NCBI GenBank assembly: GCA_023436245.1
Contig: JAEZJZ010000094.1
Location: 1 to 7,214, forward strand
Direction of reading: 5' to 3'
Length of the DNA: 7,214 nt
Origin: Bacillota bacterium
Lineage (GTDB): Bacteria; Bacillota; UBA994; UBA5500
Part shown: positions 1-4,841 of the stretch, one piece after another
Layout of the letters: every line of letters begins with the position of its first letter
Position numbering within the stretch: the stretch's first letter is position 1
Translations under genes and position numbers: made by a program
The notes under the pieces: generated by a model
Seen by the model: only the letters and a program-made list of their open reading frames with translations
What the model was told of the DNA's origin: nothing
The model's database searches: none

Positions 1-32
1 ACACCCGATTGACCAGATGGTCAATCGGGTGT
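1..32 (-). terminator. Hairpin downstream of hcp, probable terminator (cut by window edge)
   Basis: A perfect inverted repeat: ACACCCGATTGACC pairs with GGTCAATCGGGTGT, giving a 14-bp stem and a 4-base loop (AGAT). It begins 24 bases past the hcp stop codon, where a factor-independent terminator would be expected. The bases that would supply the T-tract on the minus strand lie left of position 1, so the call cannot be completed. On the plus strand no T-run follows, so it is not a terminator in that direction. The inner part, TTGACC-AGAT-GGTCAA, also resembles a protein-binding palindrome. Confidence 0.55.
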
Positions 33-56
33 ACTTGCCCCAATGCAAATTTGCGA

Positions 57-1346
57 TTACTTCTGCAGCATGGTGGCGAGGTCTGCTGCCGCATCGCCGG
101 TGAGCTTCAGGTTGAAGTGCTGCTGCAACACGTTCAACACGCCCGGGGTGATGAATTCCGGCGGCTTGGGTCCGATGTAGATGTTCTGTACTCCCAAGCT
201 GAACAGTCCCAACAGAATGGCCACTGCTTTCTGCTCGAACCAGGAGAGGACGATGGACAAAGGCAAATCATTGACACTGCACTCAAATGCGTCGGCGAGA
301 GCCACCGCGATCTTCACGGCAGAAATCGAGTTATTGCACTGGCCGAGGTCGATGTAGCGTGGAATGTTGGTGCCTGGCACCGTGCCATAGTCGACGTCAT
401 TGAAGCGGAACTTTCCGCAGGAGGTGGTCAGAATCACGCAGTCGTCTGGCAACGACGTGGCCAGTTCGCGGTAATAGTCGCCGCCCTTGCCAGGAGCATC
501 GCAGCCGGCGATGGTGAAGAAGCGGCTGATCTTGCCGGCCTTCACTGCCTCGATGATTTCCGGAGCGATGGCCAGCACGTTCTGGTGATGGAAGCCGGTC
601 GACAGCGTCTTGTCAGAAGCGATGTTGGCTTCCGGCAGGGCGAGCGCCTTGGCAATCAGCGGGGAGAAGTCGTCGTTCTCAACCTTCTGCACGTTCTCCA
701 GGCCGGCAACATCGTAGGACCAGAAGCGGTCGCCATAGGTGCCACGAATCGGCATCACGCAGTTGGTCGTTCCCAGGATGACGCCTGGAAACTCCTCAAA
801 CACTTTGCGCTGATCAAACCAGGACTTGCCCACGTTGCCCTTCAGGTGCGGGTATTTGCGCAGTTCTGGATAGCCGTGCGCTGGCAGCATTTCTGAATGG
901 GTGTAGATGTTGATGCCCTTGCCTTCAGACTGCTTCAGCAACTGCTCCAACGCGAACAGGTTGTGGCCGGTAACCAAAATGCAGTGACCCTCGATCTTGT
1001 CTTCGGTGACGGTTGCGGGCTGTGGCACACCCAACAGATCTGTATGTGCCCGATCCAGCAGTTCCATCACCTTGATGGTGGCTGTACCAACCTTCATGGC
1101 CATGGCGATATGCTCATCCAAGTTGAAGTTGACGTTGGTCAACGACATATACAGCGCTTCGTGGGTGATCGCGTCAACCTCCGGGTCGCTGTAGCCGAGC
1201 TGCCGGGCATGCGTTGCGTAGGCCGCAATTCCCTTGAGTGCGAAGATCATGGTGTCCTGCAGGCTGGCGATGTCCTCGTTCTTGCCGCAGACACCGACCT
1301 TGGTGCAGCCGCCTTTAGGAGTTTGCTCACACTGATAACAGAACAT
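57..1346 (-). CDS. hcp: Hydroxylamine reductase / hybrid cluster protein, class III
   Basis: A 429-residue cytoplasmic iron-sulfur enzyme of the Hcp (prismane) family. Family members reduce hydroxylamine in vitro; E. coli Hcp acts on nitric oxide and promotes protein S-nitrosylation. The N-terminus has C3, C6, C14 and C20 (C-x2-C-x7-C-x5-C), the class I/III arrangement for a [4Fe-4S] cluster. Hybrid-cluster ligands, by motif and spacing against the Desulfovibrio enzyme, are H128 (GHN), E152 (HSEMLPAH), C196 (TTNC), C282 (AGCDAPG, the persulfide position), C310 (TSCGKFRFN), C337 (GQCNNS), and E371 and K373 (WFEQK). Class I/II proteins have about 550 residues. The shortage of roughly 115 falls between the cysteine motif and H128, which matches the missing helical domain of class III, so this is not a broken gene. 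ATG at 1346 follows GGAAGGG (1358-1364) by 11 bases. No Hcr reductase gene is adjacent, so the electron donor is unknown. Confidence 0.96.
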   Translation of the reverse strand: MFCYQCEQTPKGGCTKVGVCGKNEDIASLQDTMIFALKGIAAYATHARQLGYSDPEVDAITHEALYMSLTNVNFNLDEHIAMAMKVGTATIKVMELLDRAHTDLLGVPQPATVTEDKIEGHCILVTGHNLFALEQLLKQSEGKGINIYTHSEMLPAHGYPELRKYPHLKGNVGKSWFDQRKVFEEFPGVILGTTNCVMPIRGTYGDRFWSYDVAGLENVQKVENDDFSPLIAKALALPEANIASDKTLSTGFHHQNVLAIAPEIIEAVKAGKISRFFTIAGCDAPGKGGDYYRELATSLPDDCVILTTSCGKFRFNDVDYGTVPGTNIPRYIDLGQCNNSISAVKIAVALADAFECSVNDLPLSIVLSWFEQKAVAILLGLFSLGVQNIYIGPKPPEFITPGVLNVLQQHFNLKLTGDAAADLATMLQK

Positions 1347-1374
1347 GATTTAGTCATCCCTTCCATCATGTATT

Positions 1375-1393
1375 TAGTTAGCATGGTTAACTA
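1375..1393. promoter_or_regulatory. Dyad TAGTTA-N7-TAACTA in the hcp leader
   Basis: TAGTTA (1375-1380) and TAACTA (1388-1393) are perfect inverted arms around GCATGGT, and one further C-G pair matches inside the spacer. The dyad sits 29 bases upstream of the hcp start codon, between the CRP/FNR-like palindrome and the ribosome binding site. If transcription starts near 1391-1397 it overlaps the start or first transcribed bases, the place for a repressor operator. It could also be chance in an AT-rich leader. No binding protein can be named. Confidence 0.35.
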
Positions 1394-1397
1394 TTTC

Positions 1398-1409
1398 GTT
1401 ATCAGTCTA
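1398..1409 (-). promoter_or_regulatory. Candidate -10 region of the hcp promoter
   Basis: On the minus strand two overlapping candidates can be read: TAGACT (1404-1409) and GATAAC (1398-1403), each matching 4 of 6 bases of TATAAT. There is no convincing -35 hexamer. With TAGACT, the start would fall near 1397 and the centre of the upstream TGTGA-N6-TCACA site would lie about 41.5 bases upstream, the geometry of an activator-dependent class II CRP/FNR promoter. The absence of a -35 fits activator dependence. This is inference from position. Confidence 0.3.
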
Positions 1410-1430
1410 TCGCAGACCACTTTTTCTGTA

Positions 1431-1446
1431 TGTGATCCAGGTCACA
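1431..1446. promoter_or_regulatory. CRP/FNR-family binding site upstream of hcp
   Basis: TGTGA-TCCAGG-TCACA is a perfect inverted repeat in its two 5-base arms, with the arm sequence and 6-base spacing of the CRP consensus (TGTGA-N6-TCACA). It is centred about 92 bases upstream of the hcp start codon and is the only element of this kind I noticed in the window. In anaerobes hcp is commonly controlled by CRP/FNR-superfamily regulators (FNR, HcpR), whose sites are similar palindromes. The sequence supports the family of regulator but not which member. Confidence 0.6.
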
Positions 1447-1705
1447 AACTATGCAGGTTTTTCGAAGCAATACTCTCACTACCTAGAGCCGCGTACCGGG
1501 ACAGATTCTTCGCTGCGCTCAGAATGACACCCGCCAGGATACCCCTCTTCGGCTGAGTCGAGCTCGTTTCATTACTCCCGTGGCAGCCAGGCGGGGCGGC
1601 GCGTCAGCCTGACAGAACGGCGTGGTGGTCAAGACGAGGGACTCTTCCCTCTGCAGGAAAGAAATGTGCATCTGGGGCAGAAAGGTCCGTCCCCATCGCC
1701 ACACG
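1447..1705. other. Non-coding spacer between hcp control region and nucleotidase terminator
   Basis: About 260 bases with no convincing gene. It contains the dispersed-repeat copy at 1503-1529. It also contains a short hairpin GAGGGA-CTCT-TCCCTC (1636-1651) with no T-run after it on either strand. Small reading frames here either start from poor codons without a ribosome binding site or are extensions of antisense frames, and their peptides include the translated repeat. I see no tRNA-like cloverleaf and no known riboswitch core. Confidence 0.6.
1503..1529 (-). repeat. Dispersed 'CHSERSEE'-type intergenic repeat, one copy
   Basis: Read on the minus strand, this unit translates in one frame as CHSERSEES and in another as VILSAAKNLS. 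On the plus strand it gives RFFAALRMT. These are recognisable artefact peptides from a short intergenic repeat found in many unrelated bacterial genomes. It can fold through ATTCT (1505-1509) and AGAAT (1521-1525), with CGC-T-GCG inside. Only one copy lies in this window, so the repeat nature is stated from recognition of the unit. Its function is not known to me. Confidence 0.6.
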
Positions 1706-1733
1706 AAAAAGCGGGGCCGCTTCGGCCCCGCTT
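1706..1733 (-). terminator. Intrinsic terminator of the nucleotidase gene
   Basis: On the minus strand, AAGCGGGGCC pairs perfectly with GGCCCCGCTT (plus-strand arms 1709-1718 and 1724-1733) across a 5-base loop that can close one more G-C pair. A run of five T (plus-strand A 1706-1710) follows and overlaps the end of the stem. It begins 22 bases after the TAG stop at 1756-1758. The GC-rich stem, tight loop and T-run make this a standard factor-independent terminator separating the nucleotidase from hcp. Confidence 0.88.
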
Positions 1734-1755
1734 AGCGATCTGCCGGATTCTCGCT

Positions 1756-3639
1756 CTACCTGTTGATCGCCGTGATGCGGCCGTCGACCTTGGCGTTGAT
1801 CTCGCCCTGCGCCCGAATGTAGTCCATCAGGACGACATCCAGGCTGATGCCGGTGTTGACGAGGTCGGTTCCTTCTGCGAAGGCGGTAAAGCCGTCGCCG
1901 CCGGCCGCAGTGAAGTCGTTGGTGGCCACAGTGTAGACCTTGTTCGAGTCAAGCAATATGCCATTAACCTTCACTTCCACCACGCGCTCGCCGGCTGGCT
2001 TGCTCGGGTCAAAGCTGAAGGTGAGGCCGGAGACTTGCATGAAGCCGCCGTTGGTCTCCGGATAGAGACGTACGGAGTGCTCAAGCACCGAGACGAGCTG
2101 GGCACCAGTCAACTTGATGGTTGCCAAGGTGTTGCCGAACGGCAACACTGTTTTGATCGCGTTGACGTTGATATCCCCAACCGGAATACTGGCCCGGATG
2201 CCGCCGCCGTTGGTCATTGCCACGTCAGCGTCGGTGCTCTCGCGCATCACGTCAGCAATTAGGTTGCCCAGGTTAGTTTCTTTGGCGCGCACGTTAGCTC
2301 GCTCACCATCCAGCGCGGTGACGGCTTTACCGATGACCGCCTGCATTTCCGCCTGTACCCGCTCGGAAACGGCGCCGGCCAGCTTGCCGGTGCGGGGGGA
2401 GGTAGCGATGGTCGAGTCAAAGTCAACCGGGGTGCTGATCACATCGACCAGTTGACCCTTGTAGAAAATCAGGTTCTCGCGACCGACATGCTTCGTCCAC
2501 TCGCCGGTCTGTGCGATGTAAGTGTTGTTCACCTTTTCGGCGATGAGTGCTTCGGTATGGCTGTGTCCGCCTATGATCATGTCGATTCCGGGCACCTCTG
2601 CCGCCAACTTCTTGTCTTCATCGTACCCCAAGTGGGTCAAGGCGACGACGCAGTCAACTTCCGGCAGATCCGCAACCAAGGCTTGGGCGGTCAGGGCCGG
2701 GTCCGCAAAGGTCAGTCCCACCACGTTCTTTGGATGAGTGAGGGTGGGAGTGTCCACGGAAGACAGGCCGAAGATGGCTATCTTCAAGCCAGCTACTTCG
2801 CGAATGACATAAGGCTGCAGAAGGAACTCCTCGCCTTCGCTTTCAGTGACTTTGATCACATTGGCGCTGACGATCTCGAAGGCAGCGTCTTGCTCTAAGG
2901 CCAGCAGATGGTCTTGGCCATAGTTGAAGTCGTGGTTGCCGGGAACCATCACGTCCACGCCGACAGAGTTCATCGCATTCACCACAGACGCGCCGTTGAA
3001 GAACTGCGCCTCATTGGTGCCGTGCAACGCATCTCCGGCGTCAAGCACTAGGGTGTTTGGGTTCTGGTTGCGCGTCTGTTCCACGATGGTGGCCACACGC
3101 TCCCAGCCCAATACGCCGTTCTCATCGTCCGCCAAAATGCGACCGTGGGTGTCGTTAGTATGTACGATCGTGATTGTCTCGGTCAAGGCCTCGCCCAGGG
3201 CATCCAGCAGTTGTCCGCGGGACAGTTCGGCGGACGGCCCGAGGTCCAGGGTGATTCCTGCACGTTTGGCCATGGCGAAGGCATCTAGTGCACTGAGTAC
3301 GGCAGAAGGATTGGCTCTGCCGTTGTTCAGCGTGACTACGCCTTGGCTGATCGCTGCCTGCAGTGGCTTATAGGCCCAGTGGCCACTGGCCAAGTCAAGA
3401 ACGGCCACAGGTTCCGACGGGATAGGCCAGGCCAGGGCGCGTTGCAGCAAGGAAGCCAGTTCGGCTTTGGTGACTGGGGCATCCAGTTCCAGCCCCTGGG
3501 GTCTGCCGCCAAGTAGCCCAATCTGCTGCATCCAAATGACGTGGTGGGTGTAGTCAACATTGGCTGCACGGACGAGACCGGCGGCCGGGGTCAGCAGCAG
3601 GAGTACTGCCAGACATACGGCCAACGAACGTTTGAACAT
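1756..3639 (-). CDS. Secreted 5'-nucleotidase/metallophosphatase with N-terminal SLH-like region
   Basis: A 627-residue exported enzyme of the UshA/YfkN superfamily, predicted to hydrolyse extracellular nucleotides, perhaps also 2',3'-cyclic nucleotides. Residues 1-25 are a signal peptide (FKR, a hydrophobic run, VRA before the cut). Residues 29-152 look like degenerate SLH repeats: VTKAELASLLQRAL (56-69, TKAE in place of TRAE), GHWAYKPLQAA (86-96) and SRGQLLDALGEAL (140-152). The calcineurin-like domain (155-365) has NDTHG (D163, H165), GDALHG (D203), GNHD (235-238), THLG (H336) and GHSH (H359, H361), a full dinuclear metal site. The C-terminal nucleotidase domain (435-625) has KETNLGNLIAD, NGGGIR, PFGNT and NDFTAAGGDGF, with F501 and F576 placed to sandwich the base. 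ATG at 3639 is preferred over TTG at 3687 because a strong Shine-Dalgarno precedes it and the signal peptide begins there. The SLH region suggests attachment to cell-wall polymer. It is a single gene with its own terminator. Confidence 0.93.
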   Translation of the reverse strand: MFKRSLAVCLAVLLLLTPAAGLVRAANVDYTHHVIWMQQIGLLGGRPQGLELDAPVTKAELASLLQRALAWPIPSEPVAVLDLASGHWAYKPLQAAISQGVVTLNNGRANPSAVLSALDAFAMAKRAGITLDLGPSAELSRGQLLDALGEALTETITIVHTNDTHGRILADDENGVLGWERVATIVEQTRNQNPNTLVLDAGDALHGTNEAQFFNGASVVNAMNSVGVDVMVPGNHDFNYGQDHLLALEQDAAFEIVSANVIKVTESEGEEFLLQPYVIREVAGLKIAIFGLSSVDTPTLTHPKNVVGLTFADPALTAQALVADLPEVDCVVALTHLGYDEDKKLAAEVPGIDMIIGGHSHTEALIAEKVNNTYIAQTGEWTKHVGRENLIFYKGQLVDVISTPVDFDSTIATSPRTGKLAGAVSERVQAEMQAVIGKAVTALDGERANVRAKETNLGNLIADVMRESTDADVAMTNGGGIRASIPVGDINVNAIKTVLPFGNTLATIKLTGAQLVSVLEHSVRLYPETNGGFMQVSGLTFSFDPSKPAGERVVEVKVNGILLDSNKVYTVATNDFTAAGGDGFTAFAEGTDLVNTGISLDVVLMDYIRAQGEINAKVDGRITAINR

Positions 3640-3645
3640 GCATTT

Positions 3646-3654
3646 CCCCTCCCT
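3646..3654 (-). promoter_or_regulatory. Ribosome binding site of the nucleotidase (decides start)
   Basis: On the minus strand AGGGAGGGG lies 6 bases before ATG at 3639. The upstream in-frame TTG at 3687 has no comparable site and would add 16 hydrophilic residues (including HHH) in front of the signal peptide, so 3639 is the start. Confidence 0.85.
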
Positions 3655-3769
3655 AAAATGATGATGGACATCCTGGGCCAGATCCAAACTTCGCCTGAAT
3701 CTGACACCGCCATCATATTTCTGCAGCCAGCCGTGGTATCCCTGGCAACGGTGGAGATTTTGTTGGGAA

Positions 3770-3775
3770 ATTATA
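3770..3775 (-). promoter_or_regulatory. Candidate -10 element of the nucleotidase promoter
   Basis: The minus strand reads TATAAT, a perfect -10 hexamer, directly preceded by TG (one base closer than in a true extended -10). No good -35 is seen 16 to 18 bases upstream, where the dyad at 3782-3810 lies instead. A start near 3763 would give a leader of about 125 bases. Without a -35 this stays tentative. Confidence 0.35.
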
Positions 3776-3781
3776 CATTAA

Positions 3782-3815
3782 GCTATCACTGAGCGTGGGA
3801 ACGCGATAGCAGTGA
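3782..3815. promoter_or_regulatory. Compound dyad in the divergent promoter region
   Basis: GCTATC (3782-3787) pairs with GATAGC (3805-3810) around an inner GCGT-GGGA-ACGC hairpin (3793-3804). An alternative outer pairing is TCACT (3786-3790) with AGTGA (3811-3815). The element lies just upstream of the -35 of the ABC operon (3830) and in the expected -35 region of the leftward candidate promoter. A shared operator is the natural reading. The pairing is visible; the regulatory role is inferred. Confidence 0.4.
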
Positions 3816-3829
3816 GTGGCGACGGGCAA

Positions 3830-3859
3830 TTGTCTATACCTATGGGCAGGGAGTATAAT
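3830..3859 (+). promoter_or_regulatory. Sigma-A-type promoter of the ABC-2 operon
   Basis: A -35 TTGTCT (3830-3835, 4 of 6 consensus bases) is separated by 18 bases from a perfect -10 TATAAT (3854-3859). Transcription would start near 3866, giving a leader of about 26 bases before the ATPase start. The position directly ahead of the first operon gene supports it. Confidence 0.7.
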
Positions 3860-3872
3860 TAAACATTCAACT

Positions 3873-3884
3873 GAGGAAAGGTGG
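3873..3884 (+). promoter_or_regulatory. Ribosome binding site of the ABC ATPase (start choice)
   Basis: Two purine patches can be read. GAGG (3873-3876) lies 4 bases before a GTG at 3881, and AGGTGG (3879-3884) lies 8 bases before ATG at 3893. The ATG gives a protein starting MQAILEVSGLSK, the usual beginning of this ATPase family, so it is preferred. The GTG would add only MASR. Confidence 0.55.
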
Positions 3885-3892
3885 CATCCCGC

Positions 3893-4831
3893 ATGCAGGC
3901 TATTCTAGAGGTTAGCGGGTTATCCAAGAGCTTTGGCAAACTGGCTGCGGTCAATGATGTGAGTTTCCAAGTGATGGAGGGCGAGTCCTTTGGCTTGCTC
4001 GGTCCGAACGGAGCTGGCAAATCGACCACCATCAGCTTGCATTTTGGCCTGCTCACTCCAGATAAGGGTAGTATTCTGGTTTCTGGGCAGACGATGCAGG
4101 CGAATCCGCTTGCCGTCAAACGCTGCTTGGGCTATGTGCCACAGGAGATCGCCCTTTATCCAGAGCTGACTGCCCAGGAGAACTTGGCCTTCTGGGGCCG
4201 GCTGTACGGTCTGTCTGGCGCCAATCTGCAATCGCGCATTTTTGAAGTCTTGGAAGTTGTGGGCTTGTCCGAGCGGGCCCGCGGCAAGGTTGGCACCTTC
4301 TCTGGCGGCATGAAGCGCCGCATCAATATCGCAGCGGCGCTCCTGCACCAGCCCAGACTGCTGATTATGGATGAGCCGACCGTCGGCATTGACCCCCAAT
4401 CGCGCAATCACATTTTGGAGACGGTGAAGCAACTGAATCAACAAGGGATGACCGTCATCTACACCAGTCATTACATGGAGGAGGTTGAGTACCTCTGCAC
4501 CCGCATCGGGATCATCGATCACGGGCAGATTATTGCCCTCGGCACGGTGGCGGAGCTGCGGGGGATCGTGGGAGAGGACTCTGAGATTGTCCTCACCGTG
4601 CAGGGGCTGGCGCAGGAGCGTCTACCGGCCCTGAACCAGTTGCCGCATGTGCGTCAAGTGAGGCTGCAAGGCGACGACCTGGTGGTGGTCAGCCCACAAC
4701 CAGCGTTGGCGCTGGGCGGAATTTCCACTCTCCTGGCCGAACAGGGAGTCAGCATGCGGTCAATCAGAGTGAGCGAGCCGAACCTGGAAAGCGTATTCCT
4801 GCATCTGACCGGCCGCGCCCTGCGTGATTAG
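3893..4831 (+). CDS. ABC-2 type exporter, ATP-binding subunit
   Basis: A 312-residue ATPase that would power the two permeases encoded next. It carries Walker A GPNGAGKST (37-45), the Q-loop glutamine Q84 (YVPQE), the signature FSGGM (136-140), Walker B LLIMDE (156-161) with E161 as the catalytic base, the D-loop around D167 (VGID) and the switch histidine H193 (YTSHYMEE). All catalytic positions are present. The C-terminal extension from about 230 ends in EPNLESVFLHLTGRAL, typical of drug and lipid ABC-2 ATPases (DrrA, NatA, LnrL types). Just after Walker A the helix reads ISLHFGLL, with a histidine where a hydrophobic residue is usual; this looks tolerable. The gene begins the operon behind its own promoter and ends 10 bases before permease 1. 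The substrate cannot be read from the ATPase. Confidence 0.95.
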   Translation: MQAILEVSGLSKSFGKLAAVNDVSFQVMEGESFGLLGPNGAGKSTTISLHFGLLTPDKGSILVSGQTMQANPLAVKRCLGYVPQEIALYPELTAQENLAFWGRLYGLSGANLQSRIFEVLEVVGLSERARGKVGTFSGGMKRRINIAAALLHQPRLLIMDEPTVGIDPQSRNHILETVKQLNQQGMTVIYTSHYMEEVEYLCTRIGIIDHGQIIALGTVAELRGIVGEDSEIVLTVQGLAQERLPALNQLPHVRQVRLQGDDLVVVSPQPALALGGISTLLAEQGVSMRSIRVSEPNLESVFLHLTGRALRD

Positions 4832-4835
4832 GAGG
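4830..4835 (+). promoter_or_regulatory. Ribosome binding site of permease 1 (start choice)
   Basis: AGGAGG overlaps the TAG stop of the ATPase gene. Of two consecutive ATG codons, the one at 4842 has a 6-base spacing and the one at 4839 only 3, so 4842 is preferred. It also gives an N-terminus (MQALLITWKDL) that aligns with the paralogue's MQVLTIAWRTL. The overlap suggests translational coupling. Confidence 0.7.
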
Positions 4836-4841
4836 TAGATG

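Noticed and set aside
9..896. Long open frame on the plus strand opposite hcp (295 codons)
   Set aside because: It is fully antisense to an enzyme with every family motif in place. Its peptide shows no recognisable domain and it has no ribosome binding site; it is a product of GC-rich codon usage.
897..1556. Plus-strand frame running from inside hcp through the control region
   Set aside because: Antisense to the hcp N-terminus, then crosses the CRP-like site and the dispersed repeat, ending in the artefact peptide RFFAALRMT. Not a credible gene.
1519..1704. Minus-strand 61-codon frame in the spacer
   Set aside because: Starts with GTG right after the nucleotidase terminator, has no ribosome binding site, and ends inside the dispersed repeat.
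2129..2148. Intragenic hairpin GTGTTGCC-GAAC-GGCAACAC
   Set aside because: An 8-bp stem over the conserved PFGNTL codons of the nucleotidase; explained by coding sequence, with no T-run or promoter nearby.
1666..2262. Plus-strand frame overlapping the 3' end of the nucleotidase
   Set aside because: A purine patch precedes its start, but it reads through the terminator hairpin and then antisense to the conserved nucleotidase domain; no domain is recognisable.
3376..3389. 14-base perfect palindrome CCAGTGGCCACTGG in the nucleotidase gene
   Set aside because: Lies over the SLH-like GHWAYKP codons, with no loop and no other copy noticed; most likely chance in GC-rich coding DNA.
3640..3769. Possible riboswitch in the long nucleotidase leader
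   Set aside because: Only weak short pairings (for example ATGATGG with CCATCAT) are seen, and no purine, cobalamin or other known aptamer core could be recognised.
3920..4522. Minus-strand 200-codon frame opposite the ABC ATPase
   Set aside because: Mirror of the ATPase coding region, whose motifs are all intact on the plus strand.
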